From Falsigemmobacter intermedius (GTDB taxonomy: Bacteria; Pseudomonadota; Alphaproteobacteria; Rhodobacterales; Rhodobacteraceae): a stretch of DNA of 64,000 bases. The stretch is from assembly GCF_004054105.1 (NCBI RefSeq), contig NZ_SBLC01000017.1:1-64000 (forward strand), in the 5' to 3' direction. Position 1 is the stretch's first letter; every line of letters begins with the position of its first letter. The position numbers were made by a program, and so were the translations under genes. Below, in pieces: positions 7,655-15,897 of the stretch. Below the pieces are notes generated by a model. It was not told the DNA's origin. It worked only from the letters and a program-made list of their open reading frames with translations, and searched no databases.

Positions 7655-9397
7655 ATGCACTCTCCCGCCGCTAAGGTCCGGGTCTGGCTGATCCGGACCC
7701 TTTTGCTGTCTGTCAGCCTGCTGGCGGGGATCGGGGGCTTCACCCTCTTTTTGCGCTACGGCATGGCAGACGGCTGGGATGCCATGGATGTCGTGCGCGC
7801 CACGCTGATACTGATCTCGACCTTCTGGCTGACCTGGGGGGCCGTTCAGGCCCTGGCCGGGCTGACCACGCGCCCGCCGAAGGTTCCGCGCGCGACCGGT
7901 GATCTGACCGGCCGCACGGTGGTGCTGGTCCCGGTCTATAACGAAGATCCGACCATCACCTTCGCCCGCATCGCCGCCATGCTGGAATCGGTGGATGCCA
8001 CCGGGCAGGGCGCGCTTTTTGATTTTGCGATCCTCTCGGACACCCGCGATGCCGCGGTCGCCGCGCAGGAGCGGCTGTGGTTTGAAAAGCTCCTGGATGA
8101 CACGGGCGCGGAGGGGCGCATCTTTTACCGCATCCGTGAGAGCAATCGCGGCCGTAAAGCGGGCAATATCGAGGATTTCTTCACCCGCTCGGGCGCGCGT
8201 TATGAGTTTGCGGTGATCCTTGACGCCGACAGCCTGATGGAGGGGGATACCCTCGTTGAGATGGTGCGCCGCATGGAGGCAGCCCCCGATCTCGGGCTTT
8301 TGCAGACCCTGCCGGTGGTGGTCAATGCGCGCTCGTCTTTCAGCCGTATCCAGCAGTTCTCGGCGGCGTTTTATTCGCCGATCTTCTGTCGGGGCCTTGC
8401 GATGATGCAGGGCCGCACCGGTCCCTTCTGGGGCCATAACGCCATCGTGCGGGTGCGGGCCTTTGCCGAAAGCGCGGGCCTGCCCGAACTCTCCGGAAAG
8501 CCGCCCTTCGGCGGTCATATCCTGAGCCATGATTACGTCGAGGCAGCGCTTCTGGCGCGGGCCGGCTGGACGGTGCGGGTCGATGATGATCTGGGCGGAT
8601 CTTATGAGGAAGGCCCGGAGAATATGGTCCTTCATGCCAAGCGCGACCGGCGCTGGTGTCAGGGCAACCTGCAGCACTCGCGGCTTTTGCTGGCACCGGG
8701 GCTGAAACTCTGGAGCCGCTTTGTCTTTGTGCAGGGTATCCTGTCGTACCTTTCCCCGGTGCTCTGGCTGATGTTTCTGCTGGCCTCGATTGCGGCCCCG
8801 CTCTTTGTGCCGCCGGTCAATTACTTCCCGATTGAGGGCTGGTCTTTCCCGGTGATCCCGGTCTCAGAGGCCTCACGCGCCATTGCGCTGGCGATCGGGG
8901 TGTTCAGCCTGCTCTTTCTGCCCAAGCTTCTGATCCTGATCGATGCGATCCTGCGGGGCCGGGCGAAGGGCTATGGCGGGGCCTTCCGGGCCTCGGCCTC
9001 GGTGCTGACGGAGTTGTTGTTTTCGGCCATCGCGGCCCCGGTCTTTTTGATGTTTAACACCCGCTCGGTCCTTCAGGTGCTGGGCGGGCGGGACGGCGGC
9101 TGGCCTGCGCAGTCGCGCGGGGACGGCTCGCTGACGCTGAGCGAGGCCTGGGCCTCGGGCTGGTGGATTGTCACCTCGGGCGGGGTGGGCCTTGGCCTTG
9201 CGCTCTGGTTTGCGCCCGGTCTTGTTCCCTGGCTCAGCCCGGTGCTGCTGCCGATGCTCTTTGCGCCGCTGATTCTTTGGGCTTCTTCGCAAAAAGGCAG
9301 CCTGCGCCGGTTCCTGACGCCCTCTGAGACCAGCCGTCCTGAGATCCTGCGCCGCCATGAGGCCTGGATCGCCCGCTGGAGCGGCACCGGGGCCTGA
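7655..9397 (+). CDS. opgH: Glucans biosynthesis glucosyltransferase OpgH/MdoH
   Basis: An inner-membrane family-2 glycosyltransferase (580 residues) that polymerises the glucan backbone from UDP-glucose and passes it to the periplasm. Membrane helices lie near residues 13-35 and 48-70. The catalytic domain follows with VPVYNEDP (near 93-100), the DAD metal site at 190-192 in FAVILDADS, HDYVEAALLARAGW and the product-channel motif RRWCQGN at 332-338. Several C-terminal helices follow. E. coli OpgH is about 850 residues; this protein lacks the long cytosolic N-terminus and the C-terminal tail, as is usual in Rhodobacteraceae. It is the third gene of the opg operon. No opgC-type succinyltransferase follows. 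Confidence 0.93.
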   Translation: MHSPAAKVRVWLIRTLLLSVSLLAGIGGFTLFLRYGMADGWDAMDVVRATLILISTFWLTWGAVQALAGLTTRPPKVPRATGDLTGRTVVLVPVYNEDPTITFARIAAMLESVDATGQGALFDFAILSDTRDAAVAAQERLWFEKLLDDTGAEGRIFYRIRESNRGRKAGNIEDFFTRSGARYEFAVILDADSLMEGDTLVEMVRRMEAAPDLGLLQTLPVVVNARSSFSRIQQFSAAFYSPIFCRGLAMMQGRTGPFWGHNAIVRVRAFAESAGLPELSGKPPFGGHILSHDYVEAALLARAGWTVRVDDDLGGSYEEGPENMVLHAKRDRRWCQGNLQHSRLLLAPGLKLWSRFVFVQGILSYLSPVLWLMFLLASIAAPLFVPPVNYFPIEGWSFPVIPVSEASRAIALAIGVFSLLFLPKLLILIDAILRGRAKGYGGAFRASASVLTELLFSAIAAPVFLMFNTRSVLQVLGGRDGGWPAQSRGDGSLTLSEAWASGWWIVTSGGVGLGLALWFAPGLVPWLSPVLLPMLFAPLILWASSQKGSLRRFLTPSETSRPEILRRHEAWIARWSGTGA

Positions 9398-9443
9398 TCT
9401 CAGGCGGCGCTTGAAGCAGGGCCATCGCCGCGCTATATCGGCA

Positions 9444-9471
9444 GTCACGCGCCATGTCTTCGGCGCGTGAC
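9444..9471 (+). promoter_or_regulatory. Perfect 10-bp hairpin between opgH and the DUF475 gene
   Basis: GTCACGCGCC (9444-9453) and GGCGCGTGAC (9462-9471) pair perfectly around an 8-base loop. No T-tract follows, so it is not a classical intrinsic terminator. A second smaller hairpin (CGAAAG at 9499-9504 with CTTTCG at 9513-9518) lies between it and the next start codon. The element could end opgH transcription with Rho or be a structured leader of the TerC-like gene. Confidence 0.5.
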
Positions 9472-9562
9472 ACCTGTTCGATGACCGGGCCCCTCTGGCG
9501 AAAGTGGCGGCGCTTTCGTGATGTCGGCATCGCAACATTCATTGCCGCCGGACTTCATCATC

Positions 9563-10663
9563 ATGTCCCATAAGACATCGCTTCAGGCAGGCTCGGACAA
9601 ACCGCTGCTTTCCTACCTGAAATGGGCCCTCATCACGACCGTTCTCGGACTCGCGCTTGGCGCCTGGCTGGGCTGGGAGACCACCGGCACCGTCAGCGGT
9701 ATGCTCACGGTCTTCTTCATCTGCGCTGTGCTTGCTGTGCTGGAGATCTCACTGTCCTTCGACAACGCTATCGTGAACGCCAACAAACTCAAAGACATGA
9801 CCCCGGAATGGCAGCACCGCTTCCTGACCTGGGGGCTTTTGATCGCCGTCTTCGGCATGCGGATCGTCTTCCCGCTGCTGATCGTGGTGATCGCGGCCAA
9901 TGTCGGCCCCTGGACCGCGCTGGTCATGGCCGCCACCGATCCCGATCAATACTCGCAGATCATGATGGACGCCCATCTGCCGATCGCAGCCTTCGGGGGC
10001 ACCTTCCTGATGATGGTGGCGCTGTCGTTCTTCTTTAACCACGAGAAAGACATCCACTGGGTCCGCTGGCTCGAAGAGAAGGCGGCCTCCTATTCGTCGG
10101 TGAAGGGCATTGAGATCGCGGTCGTTCTGATCATCATGATGATCTTCTCGAAGATCATCGCGGGTTCGGATGATCCCAAACTCGGCCCGGTTGCGGCCAA
10201 TACCTTCTTCTATTCGGCGATCTGGGGTCTGCTGACCTTCCTGTTGGTCGAAGTTCTGGGTGGCATTCTTGACCGCAGCCAGCAGATGCTGGAGGGCGCG
10301 GCCAAGGGCGGTCTGGGGGCTTTCCTCTATCTGGAAGTTCTCGACGCCAGCTTCTCCTTTGACGGTGTGATCGGGGCCTTCGCGCTGACCTCGAACCTCT
10401 TTGTCATCGCCATCGGCCTTGGCATCGGGGCGATGTATGTCCGCTCGATGACCATCATGCTGGTCGAGAAAGGCACCCTGACCGAGTACCGCTTCCTTGA
10501 GCATGGTGCGTTCTATGCCATCCTGATCCTCTCGGTGATCATGTATGTCCAGTCGCTGGTCCATATTCCGGAAGTCATCACCGGCATGGGCGGTGCGGCG
10601 CTGATCGGCGTCGCGCTCTGGTCCTCGATCCGCTGGAACCGCGTCCACGGCAGCGACGAATAA
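9563..10663 (+). CDS. DUF475/TerC-family integral membrane protein
   Basis: A polytopic inner-membrane protein (about 366 residues, 9-10 hydrophobic helices) of the DUF475 branch of the TerC superfamily. The hallmark acidic motifs are present: EISLSFDNAIVNAN near residue 60 and LEVLDASFSFDGVIGAFA near residue 265, where Asp and Asn within membrane helices are thought to bind a cation. TerC relatives such as Alx and MeeF/MeeY export manganese or supply it to exported proteins; the ion for DUF475 is not known. The frame opens earlier (GTG 9518, ATG 9521); I prefer ATG 9563 (MSHKTSLQ) because the first membrane helix follows at a family-like distance, but neither start has a clear ribosome site. 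The gene ends at strong terminators. Confidence 0.8.
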   Translation: MSHKTSLQAGSDKPLLSYLKWALITTVLGLALGAWLGWETTGTVSGMLTVFFICAVLAVLEISLSFDNAIVNANKLKDMTPEWQHRFLTWGLLIAVFGMRIVFPLLIVVIAANVGPWTALVMAATDPDQYSQIMMDAHLPIAAFGGTFLMMVALSFFFNHEKDIHWVRWLEEKAASYSSVKGIEIAVVLIIMMIFSKIIAGSDDPKLGPVAANTFFYSAIWGLLTFLLVEVLGGILDRSQQMLEGAAKGGLGAFLYLEVLDASFSFDGVIGAFALTSNLFVIAIGLGIGAMYVRSMTIMLVEKGTLTEYRFLEHGAFYAILILSVIMYVQSLVHIPEVITGMGGAALIGVALWSSIRWNRVHGSDE

Positions 10664-10684
10664 TCATCGCCACAGGCATCCTCA

Positions 10685-10713
10685 GAAGGCCCCGCGCCCC
10701 GCGCGGGGCCTTC
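10685..10713 (+). terminator. 12-bp GC hairpin downstream of the DUF475 gene
   Basis: GAAGGCCCCGCG (10685-10696) pairs perfectly with 10702-10713 around a 5-base loop. It begins 22 bases after the DUF475 stop codon. The following bases (TGTATGT) are only mildly T-rich, so it is a terminator with a weak tail. Confidence 0.7.
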
Positions 10714-10756
10714 TGTATGTCCCCCCCCCCCTTGCCACTTTCCGCCCGAGGGCAAC

Positions 10757-10786
10757 AAAAAAGCCCCGCAGACCGCGGGGCTTTTT
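10757..10786. terminator. Bidirectional intrinsic terminator
   Basis: GCCCCGC (10763-10769) and GCGGGGC (10775-10781) form a hairpin flanked by six A on the left and five T on the right. It can therefore stop transcription from both the plus-strand DUF475 gene and the converging RND pump operon, whose last gene ends at 10810. Confidence 0.88.
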
Positions 10787-10809
10787 CAGACTGTGGCGCA
10801 CGCAGGGGG

Positions 10810-13800
10810 TCAGCCCCGGCGCGTGACCCGCATGACCAGGACGTAAAGCGCGGGGACCATGAAGATCGCGATGACAGTGGTAAAGACCATCCCGCCGAGC
10901 ACCCCGATCCCGATCGCATGTTGCGAGGCTGCGCCGGCGCCGGTGGCGATGGCCAGCGGCAGCACGCCAAGCGCGAAGGCAAGCGAGGTCATCAGGATCG
11001 GGCGCAGACGCAAAGTCGCGGCTTTCAGCGCGGCCTCGCGCAGCGCCATGCCCTCCTTGCGCAGGCTTTCGGCAAATTCCACGATCAGAATGGCGTTCCG
11101 CGAGGCCAGGCCGATCGTCGTCAGCAGACCCACTTTGAAATAAACGTCATTTGACTGTCCGAACCACCAGGCCGCCACCAGTGCGCCAAGGATCCCCACC
11201 GGCGCTGCCAGCAGGACCGAAAACGGCACCGACCAGCTTTCATAAAGCGCAGCAAGGCACAGAAACACGACCAGAGCCGAGAGCGCAAAGAGCATCGGCG
11301 CCTGGTTTCCGGCCTCTTTCTCCTGATAGGAAAGCCCGATCCAGCCCACGCCATAGCCGCCCGGAAGCTCCGCCACCAAGCGCTCAATCGTGGCCATGGC
11401 CTCACCGGTTGAGACGCCCGGCGTCGGCGATGCGTTGATCGAGATCGCCCGCGTGCCGCCAAAGCGGTTCAGGCTCGGCGAGTTCTCGGTCCAGACCTGA
11501 TTGATGAAGCTGGAGAAGGGCACCATTTCGCCTGCGCGGTTGCGGGCATGCCACATCTCAATCTCACCGGGCTGCATCCGCCATTCGGCCGCGCCCTGCA
11601 CCACCACCGGGCGCAGTTCGGCACCCAGCTGGAAGTCATTGACCTCGCGGCCCGAGAAGATGACCGAGAGCATATTGTTGACGTCACTGACGGTCAGCCC
11701 CATGGCGCGGGCCTTGCGTTGGTCGATCTCGAGCTTCAGCGCGGGGCGCTGGCTCGGCTCATGGCCGCGGAAGCCGGTGATCTGTCCCGTGGCCTCGGCC
11801 TGACGGGCGATCTCCTGAGCGGCGGCCTCAAGCGCGGCCTGACCGTTCCCGGCCTGGTCGATCATATAGTAAGAGATCCCCGCGCCCGAGCCGAGACCCT
11901 GGATCGCCGGGGGCTGCATGAAGATGATATTGCCCGCCCGATGCCCGGCGAAGCGCTTTTGCCCCTCGGCCTGGATCATCGCGGCAGAGATGCCGGGGCG
12001 CTCATCAAAAGGTTTCAGCTTCACATAAAGCAGCGCCCGGTTTTGCCCCGCGTTGCCGCCGAAGGCAAAGCCAAGCGCGGTCATCACCGAGTCCACCGCT
12101 TCCGAGTTCTCCTCCAGCAGCCAGTCCTGCACCTCATTTGAGATGGCCTGGGTCTGTGCGCTGGTCGAGCCTTCGGCAAGGTTCAGGATGATCATCAAAA
12201 CACCCTGATCTTCCTGCGGCACGAAGGAGGAGGGCAGCTCCTGGAACATCCGAAAGGCCCCGCCGCTGATCCCCAGCAGAACCATCAGCACAAGGAAGGG
12301 CACCCGCATCACACTCCAGGTCATGCGGCCATAGCCATTGGTCAGACGATCAAAGTTGCGGTTGAAGAGCCGCGAGAACATATTGCCGCCGCCGGGCTTA
12401 TGCGGGCGCAGCAGCACCGCACACATCGCAGGCGTCAGGATCAGCGCCACGCCCAGTGAAAGCACCATGGCGGTGATAATGGTCACCGAGAACTGCCGGT
12501 AAATCACCCCCGTTGAGCCCGACATAAAGGCCATGGGCAAAAACACCGCCGAGAGCACCATGACGATGCCCACCAGCGCCGAGGAGATCTCGGTCATGGA
12601 TTTGCGCGTCGCCTCAACGGGGCCGATATGCTCTTCGGCCATGACGCGTTCGACGTTTTCCACCACCACGATGGCGTCGTCGACCAGAAGGCCGATGGCC
12701 AGCACCATGGCAAACATGGTCAGCGTGTTGATCGAATAGCCCAAAGTCAGCAGCACCCCGAAGGTGCCCAGGAGCACCACCGGAATGGCGATCACCGGAA
12801 TGATCGTCGCGCGCCAGGACTGCAGGAAGATCAGGATGACCAGGAAAACCAGGATCACGGCCTCGATCAGGGTTTTATAAACCGTGCCGATCGACTGCTC
12901 GATGAAGGGGGAGGTGTCATAGGGATAGGCCACCTCAACGCCATCGGGCAGGGCCGGCTCAATCGTTGAGAGAAGCTCCCGCACCCTGCGGGCGGTCTCC
13001 ACCGCATTGGCCCCCGTCGCGAGGGTCACCGAGAAACCGGCCGCATTCATCCCGTTCATAAAGGAGGTGCTGCCGTAGCTTTCCTGGCCGATCTCAACCT
13101 CAGCCACGTCTGACAGCACCACCTCAGAGCCATCGGCTTCGACGCGCAGCAGAATATGGGCGAACTGATCCACCCCGGTCATCTGGGTCTGCGCCGACAA
13201 GGGCACCGTCAGCTGCTGCCCCGGGACCACAGGCTGCCCCCCCAGAGAGCCCACCGAGACGGTGGAGTTCTGCTCAGCAATCGCCGAGGTCACATCCTGA
13301 GCGGTGATCTGAAACTCCGCCATCCGCACCGGGTCAAGCCAGACCCGCATGGCGTAGCCGGGGGTAAAGACGTCGATGCCGCCCACCCCCTCAACCCGCT
13401 GAACCGAGTCCTCCACCAGCTGCGCGGCCAGATCGCCCAGCTCGACCGAGCTGTAGCGCCCGTCGCGGCTGACCAGAGCGCCGACCAGCAGCGAGCTGTC
13501 CCCGGTGCGGCGCACCTGAACGCCGCGCTGGCGGACCACTTCGGGCAGGGCCGCTTCGACCCGCGCCACGCGGTTCTGGACCTGGATCTGCGCCATATCG
13601 CGGTCGATGCTGTCATCGAAGGTCAGCGAAATGGTGGCGCGACCGGTGGCCGAAGAGGTCGCGTTCATGAATAAAAGGCCATCCAGCCCGGTCATGGCGT
13701 CTTCCACCACCGAAGTGACCGAGTTCTCGGTCACCTCAGCGGAAGCACCCGGATAGGTGGCGATGACATCGACCCGTGTTGGCGCGATATCGGGATATTG

Positions 13801-13899
13801 CTCGATCGGCAGGCGCAGCATGGAGAAGGCGCCGAAGAGCATGACAACAATCGCCAGCACCCAGGCAAAAACGGGCCGCGTGATAAAGAACTGTGCCAT
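10810..13899 (-). CDS. RND multidrug efflux permease (AcrB/MexB/MexF type, HAE1)
   Basis: A proton-driven inner-membrane drug exporter of the hydrophobe/amphiphile efflux-1 family, 1029 residues, the normal length. It starts with the canonical MAQFFITRPVFAWVLAI. Also visible are the TM4 proton-relay aspartates in GLLVDDAIVVVENVERV (about residues 406-407), the periplasmic porter and funnel domains and the late GLLTTIGLASRNAILIVEFA motif. The frame opens at 13956, but the ATG at 13899 gives the family N-terminus and lies 4 bases after the adaptor stop. It forms an operon with the adaptor at 13904-15061. No outer-membrane channel gene or dedicated regulator is adjacent, so a TolC-type partner must be encoded elsewhere. 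Confidence 0.95.
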   Translation of the reverse strand: MAQFFITRPVFAWVLAIVVMLFGAFSMLRLPIEQYPDIAPTRVDVIATYPGASAEVTENSVTSVVEDAMTGLDGLLFMNATSSATGRATISLTFDDSIDRDMAQIQVQNRVARVEAALPEVVRQRGVQVRRTGDSSLLVGALVSRDGRYSSVELGDLAAQLVEDSVQRVEGVGGIDVFTPGYAMRVWLDPVRMAEFQITAQDVTSAIAEQNSTVSVGSLGGQPVVPGQQLTVPLSAQTQMTGVDQFAHILLRVEADGSEVVLSDVAEVEIGQESYGSTSFMNGMNAAGFSVTLATGANAVETARRVRELLSTIEPALPDGVEVAYPYDTSPFIEQSIGTVYKTLIEAVILVFLVILIFLQSWRATIIPVIAIPVVLLGTFGVLLTLGYSINTLTMFAMVLAIGLLVDDAIVVVENVERVMAEEHIGPVEATRKSMTEISSALVGIVMVLSAVFLPMAFMSGSTGVIYRQFSVTIITAMVLSLGVALILTPAMCAVLLRPHKPGGGNMFSRLFNRNFDRLTNGYGRMTWSVMRVPFLVLMVLLGISGGAFRMFQELPSSFVPQEDQGVLMIILNLAEGSTSAQTQAISNEVQDWLLEENSEAVDSVMTALGFAFGGNAGQNRALLYVKLKPFDERPGISAAMIQAEGQKRFAGHRAGNIIFMQPPAIQGLGSGAGISYYMIDQAGNGQAALEAAAQEIARQAEATGQITGFRGHEPSQRPALKLEIDQRKARAMGLTVSDVNNMLSVIFSGREVNDFQLGAELRPVVVQGAAEWRMQPGEIEMWHARNRAGEMVPFSSFINQVWTENSPSLNRFGGTRAISINASPTPGVSTGEAMATIERLVAELPGGYGVGWIGLSYQEKEAGNQAPMLFALSALVVFLCLAALYESWSVPFSVLLAAPVGILGALVAAWWFGQSNDVYFKVGLLTTIGLASRNAILIVEFAESLRKEGMALREAALKAATLRLRPILMTSLAFALGVLPLAIATGAGAASQHAIGIGVLGGMVFTTVIAIFMVPALYVLVMRVTRRG

Positions 13900-13903
13900 G
13901 GCC

Positions 13904-15061
13904 TCAGTTCCCGACCTGCGCCGGATCGCTGTCGCGTACCACGCCGTCGGCATCAATCGCCGCGGGGGTCAGCTCCACGGGCTGGCCGTCGCGGATCTGC
14001 GCGATGCCATCAACCAGAAGCCACTCTCCGGCCTCAAGACCATCGGTGACGACCCAATGGTTCTTCCAGGTGCCGTTCTCTTCGATCGGACGCCGGGTGG
14101 CCTTGCCATCCATGGCGATCCAGGCGGTCAGGCTGCCGTCGCGCTGGCGCACGGCGGCGCGCTGCGGCACGAGAATGGCCTCGGTCCGGCCCAGGGTCAT
14201 CTCTCCCTGGACAAACATGCCCGGCGAGACGCGGCCTGAGGGGTTCTCCATCTCAAAGCGCAGACGGCGCGTGCCGGTGGTGGCCGAGACCGTCGCCCCG
14301 GTGCTGACAAGCTTTGCCTTGCCCTCAATGCGGCTACCGTCGTTCAGAACCAGCGTCAGGGCCGGGTCCTGCAGGGTGATGCGCCCCTCTGCGGCGGCGC
14401 TCTCAAGGCGCAGGCGGGTCGGATAGGGTTCGGTCAGATCCACGAGGATGGGATCGGTCTGGACGATTTCCGTCAGCGCGGTCTGTGAGGCCGAGACGAG
14501 ATCGCCCACCGCCACCGTGGCAATCCCCGCCACGCCCGAGGCCGGGGCGCGGATCACCGTCCACTCCAGTTCGGCTTTCGCAAGCGCAAGGCGCGCTTCG
14601 CTTTCCGAGAGCGAGGCGCGGGCCTTCAGCAGCGTGGTTTCGACGGTTTCAAAGGTGGCGCGGCTGGTGGCCTGCTGGCCCTGAAGCTTCTCGGCGCGTT
14701 CAAAGGCGGATTGCGCGGTTGAAAGATCGGCCTTCGCCCGCTCCAGATTGGCCTCGGCGACGCGCAGGGCGATCTCATAGGTCAGCGGATCAATGGCAAA
14801 GAGCGGCGTTCCCGCTTCGACATAGCTGCCCGGCGTATAGAGGATCTCGCGGATCATACCGCTGACACGGGGGCGGATCTGGGCGGTGTTCACCGCAACG
14901 GCCCGTCCCGTCAAATTCATGATGACCGGCACTTCGGCCTGTTCCAGCGTCATATATCCGGCTTTGGCGGGCGGACGCTCGGGGGTCTGCGCAAAAGCGG
15001 CTCCCGCCATCAGCGGAAAGGCGAGCAGCAGGCTCAGCAGGGGGCGGCCAGGCTTGGTCAT
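13904..15061 (-). CDS. RND efflux periplasmic adaptor (MexE/AcrA-like)
   Basis: A 385-residue membrane-fusion protein that links the RND permease to an outer-membrane channel. Residues 1-24 form a signal peptide ending at GAAFAQ, with no lipobox cysteine in the usual place. Then follow a biotinyl-lipoyl half (IRPRVSGMIREILYTPGSYVEAG), an alpha-hairpin rich in Ala, Glu and Lys (about residues 95-165), the second lipoyl half (ELEWTVIRAPASGVAGI), the beta-barrel and the membrane-proximal domain (VVTDGLEAGEWLLVDGI). It is the first gene of the two-gene pump operon. Confidence 0.92.
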   Translation of the reverse strand: MTKPGRPLLSLLLAFPLMAGAAFAQTPERPPAKAGYMTLEQAEVPVIMNLTGRAVAVNTAQIRPRVSGMIREILYTPGSYVEAGTPLFAIDPLTYEIALRVAEANLERAKADLSTAQSAFERAEKLQGQQATSRATFETVETTLLKARASLSESEARLALAKAELEWTVIRAPASGVAGIATVAVGDLVSASQTALTEIVQTDPILVDLTEPYPTRLRLESAAAEGRITLQDPALTLVLNDGSRIEGKAKLVSTGATVSATTGTRRLRFEMENPSGRVSPGMFVQGEMTLGRTEAILVPQRAAVRQRDGSLTAWIAMDGKATRRPIEENGTWKNHWVVTDGLEAGEWLLVDGIAQIRDGQPVELTPAAIDADGVVRDSDPAQVGN

Positions 15062-15163
15062 GGAGTTCCAGTCGTCGGTTCGGCGTTCCGTTTCTGACAG
15101 GCCGGGCCTGCCGGGGCTTACTCATACCTCTTACGCCCGGGGGCGCAACTTCCGTCGCAGATT

Positions 15164-15550
15164 TTACGGCTGTGAGGAAAACAGCAAGGCATCCCCCGGC
15201 GCAAGCAGCATCAGCGCCGCTCCGGTGCAGATAATGCGCCCGTTTTGCCCGATACAGAGGCACTCAAGGTCCGCAAGCTGCTTCTCTGCCCGGATTTTGC
15301 TGAGCGTCACGCGCGCGACCAGCGGCTCATTCACGCGCGCTTTCGCGTGAAAGTGAAGGCGCTGGCGCAACCAGCCGGTGCCAGGACCGGGCAGACGCGT
15401 CCCCAAGAGGCAGGAAAACAGCGCCCCGATCAGCGGCTCGGGGATCAGATCCTGCGGGCAGCCCTCACCGCTCAGCGCGGCAAAAGCCGCGAGATCCGCC
15501 GGGCTGAAGCTGCGGTGAAGCTCGGCAAAGGGGGTCTCCGGCTCTGTCAT
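15164..15550 (-). CDS. MaoC-like hot-dog protein, second of a pair
   Basis: A 128-residue protein resembling MaoC-type or FAS1-hydratase-type hot-dog domains (FAELHRSFSPADLAAFAALSGEG, then LHFHAKARVNEPLVARVTLSKI). It lacks the complete Asp...His hydratase motif seen in its neighbour. It may therefore be the substrate-side half of a two-subunit (R)-specific enoyl-CoA hydratase or act in lipid exchange. The start at 15550 overlaps the preceding gene's stop (ATGA), which decides it over the frame start at 15562. It is the last gene of a long minus-strand unit that carries an acyl-CoA ligase and an ABC importer. Confidence 0.65.
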   Translation of the reverse strand: MTEPETPFAELHRSFSPADLAAFAALSGEGCPQDLIPEPLIGALFSCLLGTRLPGPGTGWLRQRLHFHAKARVNEPLVARVTLSKIRAEKQLADLECLCIGQNGRIICTGAALMLLAPGDALLFSSQP

Positions 15551-15897
15551 GGCCCTCCCCAAAATATTTCGCAGACCAGCGTGCCATCGGCCCGGGCGGC
15601 GCGGGCGGTAAGGATCCCTTCTTCCTCAGTCACACGCAGATCCAGCCGTTCCCCGGCATAGGCCGGTGCGGGAAAGCGCAGGGTGACATCGGCTGTAAGG
15701 CTGATCCCTGCCGCGTGCGCGAGTGACTGAAGCCGGGCCCAGATCAGCATGCCATGGGCGACAGGCGCGCCAAAGGGATGCTGCGCGGCATAGTCGGGGT
15801 TGGTGTGGATCGGATTGTCGTCACCGGAGAGCGCTGCAAAAGCGTCGAACCCGCTTTGGCAGGGCGTCCAGCTGGTCTGCGCGAGGATCCGGCTCAT
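15547..15897 (-). CDS. MaoC-like (R)-specific enoyl-CoA hydratase-type protein
   Basis: A 116-residue hot-dog protein with the hydratase-2 signature FAALSGDDNPIHTNPDYA near residues 20-37, where the Asp and His of the GDDNPIH motif are the expected catalytic pair hydrating enoyl-CoA. GAPVAHGMLIWARL is the following family helix. The length is that of a single hot-dog domain. Starts and stops overlap on both sides (ATGA at 15894-15897 with the ligase, at 15547-15550 with the next MaoC gene). The coupling with a ligase suggests action on the acyl-CoA that the ligase makes; the acyl group is unknown. Confidence 0.8.
   Translation of the reverse strand: MSRILAQTSWTPCQSGFDAFAALSGDDNPIHTNPDYAAQHPFGAPVAHGMLIWARLQSLAHAAGISLTADVTLRFPAPAYAGERLDLRVTEEEGILTARAARADGTLVCEIFWGGP

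Noticed and set aside
7622-8677. 351-codon open frame on the minus strand
   Set aside because: Antisense shadow of opgH; basic, low-complexity translation.
9398-9562. yybP-ykoY manganese riboswitch before the TerC-like gene
   Set aside because: The conserved GGGGAGUAG-type core and the paired loops of that class are not visible; only simple hairpins are.
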